This document shows, one piece after another, positions 17,766-25,385 of a stretch of 64,000 bases of DNA. The notes under the pieces are model-generated. The model did no database searches, was not told the origin of the DNA, and worked only from the letters and a program-made list of their open reading frames with translations. Made by a program: the position numbers and the translations under genes. How positions within the stretch are numbered: the first letter of the stretch is position 1; every line of letters starts with the position of its first letter. The stretch is taken from the NCBI RefSeq assembly GCF_000301075.1, contig NZ_JH932293.1, positions 977,755 through 1,041,754 on the forward strand, written 5' to 3'. The DNA is from Bergeyella zoohelcum ATCC 43767 (GTDB taxonomy: Bacteria > Bacteroidota > Bacteroidia > Flavobacteriales > Weeksellaceae).

Positions 17766-17922
17766 TAGGTTAAACGCACGAAATCCTATTTTTATAGGGT
17801 ACTCAATAAAAAATAATTGAATATCAATACATTTAAATTTGCTCTTAATCACTTTTACAAAAAGGGTCTGAAATTTAAATATTTGATTATTAATGTATTA
17901 TAAATTTTATCCGTTTACCCTA
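17766..17922. repeat. dispersed MITE-like repeat, copy 1
   Basis: 157 bases closely similar to 40601-40759 in the same orientation. The ends are imperfect inverted repeats: TAGGTTAAACGCAC on the left and CCGTTTACCCTA on the right (compare GATGCGTTTACCCTA in copy 2). The interior is AT-rich with AATACATT and AATGTATT as inverted arms. No open frame. Features fit a miniature inverted-repeat element. Confidence 0.85.
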
Positions 17923-18012
17923 CTTCTAAAGTAATTTTGAATATGTATGCAATGATTCTGATTCGGTATGATAATCAAATAAAGATAACATAAAAAAGAA
18001 AGAAGGAAAGCA
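17923..18012. repeat. 90-bp repeat, copy 1 (inverted partner at 32543-32632)
   Basis: Reverse complement of 32543-32632 with two visible differences over 90 bases. It follows the MITE-like repeat directly. No gene or RNA recognised in it. Confidence 0.92.
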
Positions 18013-18102
18013 TTCAATGCTGGTAATCAATAATGTAAAAAACAAAATCATAAGTAGAACTTTTGCTGTGATAAATAAGGGAACCCCTTTTACGGATACT
18101 CC

Positions 18103-18153
18103 TAGATTCAACTTATAAAAGTAACTTTCCGTTATTATTAATTGTTTTCAAAT
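18103..18153. repeat. 51-bp repeat, copy 1 (inverted partner at 44758-44808)
   Basis: Reverse complement of 44758-44808 with one difference. It ends two bases before the serine hydrolase stop codon. The 90 bases at 18013-18102 before it hold nothing I recognise. Confidence 0.92.
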
Positions 18154-18154
18154 T

Positions 18155-19531
18155 TTATTCCTTTTCAAAATCAAACGGGAGTTCGTAAAGAATGTTGAGT
18201 ATGCCAATGGTAATTTCATTGTTTGAAAACATCCCCCGTGCATTGACACACAAGCTGATAGACAAATCATCTTCGGGATTGTAGGTCATAAGTGCGTCCG
18301 TGCCAAGAGTAGTGCCGCCGTGTCCGTAAGAAGTCTTGTTGTAAAAAGGAGCTTTCATCACGCACAGCCCCCAAGTTTTTTCTTCTGGCAACATCTGTTG
18401 TAGGGTTTCTTTTTTTAGCAACTTGCCTTTGAAAAGAGCTTCTACAAATCGGTTCAAATCGGTTGTAGTGGCGGTAATATCCCCTGCCCCTAAGGCATTT
18501 ATAAAATTAAAATCCTTTACCTCTTGTAGCTGAGTTTGGTGTAGGTTGTACGAAGCAAAAATATTCGTAGGTCTGTCTAAGGCAGAAAAAGTATTGTCTA
18601 AATTCAGAGGTTTTGCAATTCGTTCGCGGAGCAATACATTAAACGGTTGTTGGGTGGTTTGTTCCAAAATTTTGCACAATAGATAATATGCCGAGTTGGA
18701 ATATTTTTGTTTTTCCCCAGGTTGAAAGTCCACGCCCTGTTTTACAATGGTATCGTAAATTACTTGAGGTGCAAAAGCCTTTTCCGTGAGCCATTCTCCA
18801 GTAACATAATCCTTCAGACCACTGGTATGATTCAGCATCTGTTGCAGCGTAATGTTTTGGGCATTGGGCATTTTGGGGAAGAATTTTGCCAACTTGTCAT
18901 CGAGTTTTAGCGTGCCTTTTTCCACTTCCTGCATCAGCATTGTTGCCATAAACAGCTTGGTAATCGACCCGATTTGATACGCCGTTTGTTGGTTGTAGTT
19001 TTTTGTAGGCAAAAACTCCTGCCCAAAGTGTTTTTTATACACTTCTTTCCCTTTTCGGAAGATAGAAATACTCCCTGCTATCTTCTGTTTTTCTACCAAA
19101 TAATCAAGATAAGCGGATAATTTTTGGGTGTTGATGGCACGGTTCCCCAAATCTGCAATAACAGGGTCTTCCACTGCTTTTATTTCCTCGTTGGTTTTTT
19201 CCAATACCAAAGGAAAATCTTTCCCTTGCTTGAAAGTTCCTGTGATTTTACCGTCTTTTAAAACGCCTTTAAACGAGGCTTGTAGTGTTGAAATTTCTAC
19301 CGTTAGTGCATTGTTTTCAAAAACGGTTTTGCTGGTAGGAATACCCATAGAAGTTTGTTTCGGACTGTAAGCCGTGGTGCTATAGCCGTTTTCGGTGGCT
19401 TTTATTTCAAATACCAAAGGGAGTTTTGTACCTTGAATATCCAAATCGCCTTTCCATCTTCCTACAATTTGACCAAATACGCCTTGTGTAAAGCACAAGG
19501 TAACAAGGAATAATAAAAATCTTTTCAACAT
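18155..19531 (-). CDS. secreted serine hydrolase, class C beta-lactamase/DD-peptidase fold
   Basis: 458 residues. A signal peptide (about 1-20, ending VFGQ) is followed by a lipocalin-like beta domain (GRWKGDLDIQGTKLPLVFEI) up to about 110. The serine hydrolase domain then has SITK (SxxK), YSNSAYYLL (YxN) and YGHGGTTLG (HxG). The three motifs are those of the family of EstB, D-aminopeptidases and AmpC. A true beta-lactamase role is not implied. It is the last of three minus-strand genes with small gaps. Confidence 0.9.
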   Translation of the reverse strand: MLKRFLLFLVTLCFTQGVFGQIVGRWKGDLDIQGTKLPLVFEIKATENGYSTTAYSPKQTSMGIPTSKTVFENNALTVEISTLQASFKGVLKDGKITGTFKQGKDFPLVLEKTNEEIKAVEDPVIADLGNRAINTQKLSAYLDYLVEKQKIAGSISIFRKGKEVYKKHFGQEFLPTKNYNQQTAYQIGSITKLFMATMLMQEVEKGTLKLDDKLAKFFPKMPNAQNITLQQMLNHTSGLKDYVTGEWLTEKAFAPQVIYDTIVKQGVDFQPGEKQKYSNSAYYLLCKILEQTTQQPFNVLLRERIAKPLNLDNTFSALDRPTNIFASYNLHQTQLQEVKDFNFINALGAGDITATTTDLNRFVEALFKGKLLKKETLQQMLPEEKTWGLCVMKAPFYNKTSYGHGGTTLGTDALMTYNPEDDLSISLCVNARGMFSNNEITIGILNILYELPFDFEKE

Positions 19532-19550
19532 GATATTTTAGAATTAAAAA

Positions 19551-20114
19551 TTAAAAATAAGCTTGTGTAATAGAATTTAATATAAATAGGAGTACAAAAA
19601 ACACGGCGGTATAGATTCCGTTTTTCAGATGGGTAGCGGTTTTGAAGCCGTTGTACATCAGTGTTACGGCATACACCACAAAAAACAACGCAACGAGGGT
19701 GGAAATTGCAAAACTAATGACTTCCAATAGATTAGAAAACAATTTTTCCAGATGGCTTGCCCTAGCAACAACTGCTTTATTCAGCTGATGAATGGCAGGA
19801 ATATTCGTAAAAAACACAAGAATAGATAGTGGTAACAAGCTTACCAGAAAGCTATTGAGCACATCGATGAAGCGTGTTTTGAGGTTAATGATTTTTGCCA
19901 ATACAAAAAAGCAGAGGACATTAAAGAAGAATATGCCGTTGGTAATTTGTAGGTTTTTGAGCACATTGGTTTCACCGTCGGCAATGTGTAGTAGGCCATT
20001 CATTCGGCTATCGAAGAGGAACATTGCCAAGTTCATCAGTCCCCAAGAGACCAAGCCTATCAAGAGTAACTTCTGTTCAGAATATTTGACGAAAGGATTA
20101 AAGAAATTTTTCAT
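19551..20114 (-). CDS. YIP1-like membrane protein
   Basis: 187 residues with about five membrane helices (roughly 18-36, 55-75, 86-106, 135-160, 165-183). The N-terminal FFNPFVKYSEQKLLLIGLVSW and the later GFKTATHLKNGIYTAVFFV resemble YIP1-domain proteins of Bacteroidota. It lies 3 bases after the DUF2089 gene and 19 bases before the serine hydrolase. Function unknown. Confidence 0.65.
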   Translation of the reverse strand: MKNFFNPFVKYSEQKLLLIGLVSWGLMNLAMFLFDSRMNGLLHIADGETNVLKNLQITNGIFFFNVLCFFVLAKIINLKTRFIDVLNSFLVSLLPLSILVFFTNIPAIHQLNKAVVARASHLEKLFSNLLEVISFAISTLVALFFVVYAVTLMYNGFKTATHLKNGIYTAVFFVLLFILNSITQAYF

Positions 20115-20117
20115 TTT

Positions 20118-20408
20118 TTACTTGTTTTCTAAAGATTCTTGATTGAGTTGTTTTATTTTTTCGATTAAATCGTCCATTTTGTTCCGCATGGTGGGGTAGG
20201 AAAGTTCGGCTTGTTTTGCCATTTCTTTGATGCTTCCACTGGATAGGAAAAAATTGAGGATAAAGGCTTGCTCTTCGCGGTTGAGTTTTAAGTACAGCGG
20301 GAGTTCGTACTCGCCTGAAACTTCGGTTGCACAGGTTGCACATCGCATCCGGCTCACATTTAGCGGACTTTCGCAACTGGGACAAACGGTAGGGATTTTA
20401 GCAGTCAT
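20118..20408 (-). CDS. DUF2089 family zinc-ribbon/HTH regulator
   Basis: 96 residues. A zinc ribbon with CPSCESPL and CATCATEV (four Cys) precedes a helix-turn-helix (LNREEQAFILNFFLSSGSIKE to SYPTMRNKMDDLIEKI). This is the layout of DUF2089 proteins, small presumed regulators. First gene of the operon with the YIP1-like and serine hydrolase genes, so it may control them. A second, frame-shifted reading of this stretch is a shadow. Confidence 0.88.
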   Translation of the reverse strand: MTAKIPTVCPSCESPLNVSRMRCATCATEVSGEYELPLYLKLNREEQAFILNFFLSSGSIKEMAKQAELSYPTMRNKMDDLIEKIKQLNQESLENK

Positions 20409-20616
20409 TTGTAATACAATGTTTAATTTTTCGGAGATAAATATAGATAAAAATGTTTTATATTTTAATATAATTAAAAAGTTTTTTAATAAAGTTAAAA
20501 TAAAGTTTTGTATAAAAGAATTTTTATTGGAGGAAGATAGAGGGGTATTGTCGCGTTTTAAAGAGAAATAAGTGAATTACTTTATTGTTTCTATTGAAGT
20601 TTTTTGATAGGTTAAA

Positions 20617-20645
20617 ACAAAAAAAGCTGTCCCTATTGGGACAGC
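20617..20645 (-). terminator. terminator of the hibernation-factor gene
   Basis: Perfect 8-base stem GCTGTCCC / GGGACAGC with a 4-base loop and, on the minus strand, a T-rich tail. Confidence 0.85.
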
Positions 20646-20670
20646 CTGAAAAAATCCTATGAATACTATT

Positions 20671-21762
20671 TTAGTATCTTTTTTTCAGTGCGATGTTTCC
20701 TAAATCAGAAATCCATTCTTCATCTACAAAAAGTGTTTTTCCTCCTTTGGAAATTACTTCGTAAGCAATGTGGCTAATGATGTCATCTAATGCACCATGT
20801 TCATTGGCGTCTTCTATGAGTTCAAAATCTCTGTCGCCCACTAGCCTTACAGGTTGCTGATAGAGTTTATTCACGATGAGCAATTCTGCATTTCCATCAA
20901 TCGCAGCTTGGTAAATTTCTAATAAATCTGTAGATAATTTAGACTGTGAAGATGCAGCTTTTACTTCTTCTATGGCCTCTTTTACCCACTCTATTTGTTT
21001 CTCTTTTACCACTTCCCAAGATTGTTTTGCTAAATGCCAAGGAGCGTTATCATTGCCACTATGGTTCACTTCTATAAATCCAATGTACATTTCTGGTCTT
21101 GTACTCGCTTCTAAAAGGGCATGATAGTTCGCTTCAGTAGTTGCTACCACTACTTTTAGGGTTTTATCTTCTGATAAAACAAAATCTACCAACGCCTTGT
21201 CTATATCTCTAAAATGCTCTTTCAGAAGATTATCTACATGGGCAGAGTCACTTTTTCTGATATTAGATGTAGCCACATGAGGAGACTCTCCGAAAGGGAA
21301 CACATGGTTATGCACTTCTTCTTCTACGCTCTCATCATACGCTTTGAAAAGTTGTGTTTTATTTTGGGACAATTGTAAAATAAGGTACTCTCTACTTCTA
21401 TTAAACAATTTGATGAGTGGTTTAATCATGAATTGTTCATCTACGAATACAGAATTTTCCTCTACCGACCAGATAGAGCGTACTATTTCCATGGTTTCAG
21501 CAGAGATAAAAATATGCAAACTATCCAAAAGTTGATTAATATCTACTTTTTTATCTAGTTCGTCTAGTTTTTCTAACACCTTACCTGCTTCATCTCTTTT
21601 TCCAAATTCGTTAGTTACTCTTTCTTTGGCATCAGAGATAAGATTTTTTAGTACGATTTCATCTTGTAAGTTGTCAGGATGCGTTCTGTGTGTGTTTAGT
21701 GAAATAGTAACACATACTTGATTGTTTTCTTCTGCTAATCTTTTTAGTTTTGATACTGTCAT
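20671..21762 (-). CDS. baeRF/Balon-like (AOC03_06830 family) ribosome hibernation factor
   Basis: 363 residues from ATG 21762 (MTVSKLKRLAEE); nine extra residues of the longer frame are not conserved. The N-terminus shows CVTISLNTHRTHPDNLQD and LKNLISDAKERV, the hallmark of bacterial aeRF1/Pelota-like (baeRF) proteins. Three domains of the RF1 fold are expected; no GGQ is present, so it is not a release factor. The Balon family binds the ribosomal A site during stress and starvation. The assignment to Balon rather than another baeRF group rests on my recognition of the sequence. It stands alone with its own terminator. Confidence 0.75.
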   Translation of the reverse strand: MTVSKLKRLAEENNQVCVTISLNTHRTHPDNLQDEIVLKNLISDAKERVTNEFGKRDEAGKVLEKLDELDKKVDINQLLDSLHIFISAETMEIVRSIWSVEENSVFVDEQFMIKPLIKLFNRSREYLILQLSQNKTQLFKAYDESVEEEVHNHVFPFGESPHVATSNIRKSDSAHVDNLLKEHFRDIDKALVDFVLSEDKTLKVVVATTEANYHALLEASTRPEMYIGFIEVNHSGNDNAPWHLAKQSWEVVKEKQIEWVKEAIEEVKAASSQSKLSTDLLEIYQAAIDGNAELLIVNKLYQQPVRLVGDRDFELIEDANEHGALDDIISHIAYEVISKGGKTLFVDEEWISDLGNIALKKRY

Positions 21763-21866
21763 AACGATAAGTTTGATAGCAAAGCTCAATGAAAATATCT
21801 TGCCAAAACATTAGTAATATGCAAATAATGTAAAAGAATAATGGAATTATGAAAGTTATATATTGA

Positions 21867-22052
21867 TTATGGGTAATAGGCACAGCCCCTCCCCACGATT
21901 AAATCTACTTCAAAATGTCCGAATTCTTCATCGGTCAAAACGATTTCAGAGTGTAAACTAATTGGTTTTCGTCCTCTTCCCAGCCCTATTTGGAGGAGAA
22001 GGAGTTGTTTTCGATGCTTGAGTTTATGCCGAAGATTTTGGTATAAATCTCC
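21867..22052 (-). pseudogene. IS30-family transposase fragment
   Basis: The minus strand has 61 codons in one frame: GDLYQNLRHKLKHRKQ, GRGRKPISLHSEIVLTD, then EFGHFEVDLIVG and a stop. These match the middle of IS30 transposases, including the first catalytic Asp in FE-V-D. The N-terminal helix-turn-helix and the rest of the catalytic domain are missing. Upstream it abuts a GTCAAACGCACGAAAT end sequence shared with the MITE-like repeats. Confidence 0.75.
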
Positions 22053-22055
22053 TAA

Positions 22056-22071
22056 GTCAAACGCACGAAAT
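22056..22071. repeat. solo end of the MITE-like repeat
   Basis: GTCAAACGCACGAAAT is identical to the left end of the repeat at 40601-40759, but the rest of that repeat is absent. It adjoins the IS30 fragment. Confidence 0.7.
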
Positions 22072-22366
22072 TTAATATTTTTGTTTTTATGGATTTAGTG
22101 AGTTATTCTCTTGTCCTTAAAATCGAATCAATCAGAATTATTTGAGAATGTAGTCAGTGGGTTTAAAGCTAGATCAAGTGATTGTTTTTCAGAAGAATGG
22201 GGGTGTTCTTCGTCTCGATTTGAAACTCCTAAATGCCGTATTTTACAGGAGAAAGGTGTGTTGCTTGACGAAAATTTATTGGTTTGGGCGGGGTTGAAAA
22301 CCTTGATTACCTTATACACAAAATATTTATCACATATCAAATAGTTAATAAGTTTTCTGAAGAGAC
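22072..22366. other. intergenic, no gene recognised
   Basis: Frames of about 70 codons exist on both strands (plus 22111-22344, minus 22128-22340) but neither resembles a known protein, and they shadow each other. Probably non-coding or decayed mobile DNA. Confidence 0.5.
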
Positions 22367-22966
22367 TTATTTATTCTCAAGGATTTTTTTTCGGATTCGG
22401 GTAAGGGCTTGTCGGGTAATCCCCAGAAAGGAACAGAGATGCGACACGGATATTCTACTAAGCAAATCTGGATTTTCATCAATGAATTTCAAGTAGCGTT
22501 CTTCGGCAGCATAAAAAAGGAAGCCTTCCATCCTTGTAGAAGTACGCAGGAAAGTTTCCTCCAGAATCAAGCGTATAAAGCGTTCAAAAGCAGGGATTTT
22601 ATCTGCACAATCTATCAAATGTTCGTAGGGGAAATTAATCACCAAACTATCTTCTATTGCCTGAAAAGAAAACCGACTTGGCAATGGATGCTCCAAAATT
22701 TTATAATCGGCCACGGGGCCATTCTCCTTATTAAAAGCCACCGTGATTTCCTCTCCCTCGGGCGTGGTATAAAAAGTACGGATGAGCCCTTTGAGAACAT
22801 AACCGATTTGGGTTTGATTTTCATTTTGCTCCAAATAAAAAGCCTTAGCAGGAACTTCAGAGAGATAGAGCTTCTTACCAATGTATTCTAAATCCGTTTC
22901 GGTAAGCTTCGGACAACGCATTTTCATGTATTTCAGATAGTCTTTTACCAGTGCATCCATGCTCAC
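22367..22966 (-). CDS. Crp/Fnr family transcriptional regulator
   Basis: 199 residues. The N-terminal cyclic-nucleotide-binding-like barrel spans about 25-125 (IGYVLKGLIRTFYTTPEGEEI, NFPYEHLIDC). A C-terminal helix-turn-helix follows (RISVSHLCSFLGITRQALTRIRKKI). No Fe-S Cys cluster is apparent, so an oxygen sensor like Fnr is unlikely. Ligand and targets unknown. ATG 22966 or 22960 could be the start. The gene ends the tandem with the VOC gene upstream on the same strand. Confidence 0.93.
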   Translation of the reverse strand: MSMDALVKDYLKYMKMRCPKLTETDLEYIGKKLYLSEVPAKAFYLEQNENQTQIGYVLKGLIRTFYTTPEGEEITVAFNKENGPVADYKILEHPLPSRFSFQAIEDSLVINFPYEHLIDCADKIPAFERFIRLILEETFLRTSTRMEGFLFYAAEERYLKFIDENPDLLSRISVSHLCSFLGITRQALTRIRKKILENK

Positions 22967-23016
22967 TTTTTTGTTTCACAATAGCCTACAGGACAAATAT
23001 ACTAAGTTTTTTAGCA

Positions 23017-23043
23017 CAAAAAAAGCCATCTTTATGATGGCTT
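23017..23043 (-). terminator. terminator of the VOC gene
   Basis: Perfect 8-base stem AAGCCATC / GATGGCTT with a T-rich tail on the minus strand; it separates the VOC gene from the Crp/Fnr gene. Confidence 0.8.
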
Positions 23044-23046
23044 TTA

Positions 23047-23466
23047 TCATTTTCCTTCCTCAAAAATAATCATCCAAGAGATGCCGAATTTATCTTTAAA
23101 ATCTCCGAAATAGCCAAAAAACTGCTCTTCCATAGGCATTTCTATTTCGCCCCCTTCGGAAAGTGCGTGGAAAAGGCGGTCGGCTTCGGCTTTGCTATCT
23201 ACGGAAATACTCACATAGTTGTGATTGCCCGTAGTAAGTTTCTGCCCAAGCGATTCGAAAATGTCCGAACCCATTAGTTTATCGTTTTCCCCTATGGGAA
23301 GCTCAATGTACATCACGCGGTTTTTCTCATTTTCAGCCACTTCCATTGGAGTTTCATCAGAACGAACCACCATTGTAAAATCGCCCCCGAAAGCCTTTTT
23401 GTAAAAATTAAACGCTTCTTCGCAATTCCCATTAAAATTTAGATACGGATTGAGTTTTGTTGCCAT
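23047..23466 (-). CDS. VOC family (PhnB-like) protein
   Basis: 139 residues. LNPYLNFNGNCEEAFNFYKKAFGG at the start (positions 4-27) and YFGDFKDKFGISWMI at the end are typical of the PhnB/YjdN branch of the vicinal-oxygen-chelate fold. These are often mislabelled 3-demethylubiquinone methyltransferases. No substrate can be assigned. A consensus promoter lies about 170 bases upstream. Confidence 0.9.
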   Translation of the reverse strand: MATKLNPYLNFNGNCEEAFNFYKKAFGGDFTMVVRSDETPMEVAENEKNRVMYIELPIGENDKLMGSDIFESLGQKLTTGNHNYVSISVDSKAEADRLFHALSEGGEIEMPMEEQFFGYFGDFKDKFGISWMIIFEEGK

Positions 23467-23638
23467 TTTTTTATCGTTTTAATTATTGAGGGCAAAAATA
23501 AGCAGTTAGAACGAAAAAATTGTTCACTCGAAATCAGCGGATGGGCATAAAGTGTGAAAAAATCAAAGGTGGTTTGCATTTTGTGTTCTGTATTTTACAG
23601 GTTATATACTAAAAATGATTCATTAGGTCGTCCTCGCA

Positions 23639-23668
23639 CAAAGATACATTTCTCTTTTTGCTCACAAA
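23639..23668 (-). promoter_or_regulatory. consensus promoter reading towards the VOC gene
   Basis: On the minus strand TTTG (23665-23668), 18 bases, then TATCTTTG (23639-23646). The transcript would have a leader of about 165 nt before the VOC start at 23466. Nothing else is recognised in the 23467-23845 gap. Confidence 0.7.
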
Positions 23669-23845
23669 ATAAAATCTTTATAGGAAAACAAAACAACCTT
23701 TTCACTATAGTAAATCGCTTCGCCATAAAACTTTTCTATCTCCAAACATTTGCCCAAAGCTTCACTGGAGGACAAATTACAAAACGCTATGTCACAAAAC
23801 TTCTCAGAAATCAAACTAATCATTACCTATTAAATACTTTCACTT

Positions 23846-23861
23846 TGACACAAATGTGTCA
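23846..23861. promoter_or_regulatory. perfect 16-bp palindrome, putative operator of the export operon
   Basis: TGACACA-AA-TGTGTCA, 7-base arms. It lies 22 bases upstream of the -7 box of the TolC gene, across the expected -33 region, where a repressor would block RNA polymerase. Its regulator is not adjacent; in many Bacteroidota a TetR gene precedes such operons. Confidence 0.6.
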
Positions 23862-23883
23862 GGCAATTGCCAAAAACTTTGTA

Positions 23884-23891
23884 TATCTTTG
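23884..23891 (+). promoter_or_regulatory. -7 element of the tolC-hlyD-permease operon
   Basis: TATCTTTG, perfect TAnnTTTG, 32 bases before the ATG at 23924. A standard -33 TTTG is not at the right distance, which would suit a controlled promoter. Confidence 0.65.
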
Positions 23892-23923
23892 CCTTATCAA
23901 ATTCACAGATAAACATTTTGATT

Positions 23924-25279
23924 ATGCGAATTTTAAAATACCTTTTGGGAACAGGCTTGGCACTCTCGGCTACCGTTGCACAGGGACAGATTACCCTTTC
24001 CGAGTCTATGCTACACGCCATTCGCTCGGCAAAAGAGAAAAGCGAACCTCTAAAAAACAAACAGATAGAAATAGAAAAACTAAAACTTCAACAAAAAGAA
24101 GTAGGCGATAAAAGACTGCCTAGCCTCACCGCTACGGGAGGCTATTTCGTGATGCACAGCAAAAGTTCAATTGATTTAGAGCCTACACAGACGCCTTTTT
24201 TTCCCAAACCGCTTTTCACAGGAGTAAAAAACTCTTCCACACACGCTCATGGTGCTTTTGCAGGAGTTAATGCTCAGGTGGTGCTTTTCAGCGGTATGCA
24301 AATTCCCTACGCTCAAAAGGCTTTGGAACAGAAACGCATCGGTACGGAATACCTCAACGAAAACGCTACTGAAGACCTCGTTCAGGAAGTGGTAGTAAGT
24401 TTTGACCAAATTGAGGTACTCAATGCCATTCAATCCCTCATAGACGAAAGTCAAAAACGATTGGAAGTAGAGGAAAAACGCGTACAGCGAAGCATAGAAG
24501 AGGGCTTTGCCATTCCTCTAGACAAGGATAAAATAAAACTGGCACAGCTAGAACTACAATCCAAACAAGTGGAATTAGACGGAGCTCAACGACTCATTCG
24601 TAAGAAAATAGCCTACCTTACGGGACTTTCTGAAATAGAAATAGAACAAGTGGTCAATGATTTTCAGCCTTTTGTTTTGGCGGAAGAAACCACCAACATC
24701 GAAGAAAAATCGGAAATAAAGGCACTAAAATCTTTTTTAAACGCTCAGGAATTTTTGCTCAAAAAAGAGAAAAGCAGTCTTTTGCCACAAATCGCTCTCA
24801 TGGGTGGGGTACGCTATACCGATATTTTTGACGCTCGTCTTCCGCTGGGCAATCCGCCTTTGAGGCTTCACCATCTTACCCTATTGCCTACTACTTATGT
24901 AGGATTGGGAGCCAACTGGAATATCTTTAATGGTAACCAACGAAGCCATAAGATGAAACAAGTAAAAATGGATATGGAAAGCCTACAAAATACCCTCTCG
25001 GATACGAGACAAAAGCTCCAGCTATTACTCGATAAAAACAGCGAAAATTACAGAGTAGCCAATGAAAAACTGAAACTGAACGAGCAAAAAGTACAAGTAG
25101 CAAAAAACAACCTCAACATTGCTATGAAACAATTTAAAGAAGGACTTATAGACATCTCCGAACGCCTACAGATAGAAAGTGATTACCACAAAGTGATGAT
25201 AGAACAAGCCCAAGGTATTCAGCAACAAAGACAGGCAGCACTAGAACTGGCAAAAGCCCAAGGGAAAATCAAATTTTAG
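23924..25279 (+). CDS. TolC family outer membrane efflux protein
   Basis: 451 residues from ATG 23924, giving a good signal peptide (LGTGLALSATVAQGQ); a TTG-started longer frame is rejected. Two long coiled-coil regions (LKLQQKEVGDKRLPSL, and the KRLEVEEKRVQRSIEEG stretch, then again near the C-terminus) are the two TolC repeats. A GANWNIFNGNQRSHKMKQ segment is typical. It forms the outer membrane channel for the HlyD and permease proteins encoded next. It lies behind a palindrome/promoter pair. Confidence 0.92.
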   Translation: MRILKYLLGTGLALSATVAQGQITLSESMLHAIRSAKEKSEPLKNKQIEIEKLKLQQKEVGDKRLPSLTATGGYFVMHSKSSIDLEPTQTPFFPKPLFTGVKNSSTHAHGAFAGVNAQVVLFSGMQIPYAQKALEQKRIGTEYLNENATEDLVQEVVVSFDQIEVLNAIQSLIDESQKRLEVEEKRVQRSIEEGFAIPLDKDKIKLAQLELQSKQVELDGAQRLIRKKIAYLTGLSEIEIEQVVNDFQPFVLAEETTNIEEKSEIKALKSFLNAQEFLLKKEKSSLLPQIALMGGVRYTDIFDARLPLGNPPLRLHHLTLLPTTYVGLGANWNIFNGNQRSHKMKQVKMDMESLQNTLSDTRQKLQLLLDKNSENYRVANEKLKLNEQKVQVAKNNLNIAMKQFKEGLIDISERLQIESDYHKVMIEQAQGIQQQRQAALELAKAQGKIKF

Positions 25280-25385
25280 TGATGAGCGACTAGAAATTGG
25301 CTACTAGCAATTAGCTATAAGCATGAGCTAAAAGCCTATTTTTTTAATCTTTTAATCTTTTTAATTCATTAATTTATAATTCACA

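Noticed and set aside
18155-19531. Class C beta-lactamase resistance gene
   Set aside because: Motifs are those of the wide serine hydrolase family and an extra N-terminal lipocalin-like domain is present; no ground to call it a resistance enzyme.
22111-22344. 77-codon frame (and 70-codon antisense frame)
   Set aside because: No similarity, mutual shadowing and location between mobile remnants.
23554-24111. 185-codon plus-strand frame overlapping the start of the TolC gene
   Set aside because: It overlaps the well-supported TolC frame for about 190 bases and shows no recognisable protein; it also spans the promoter and operator.
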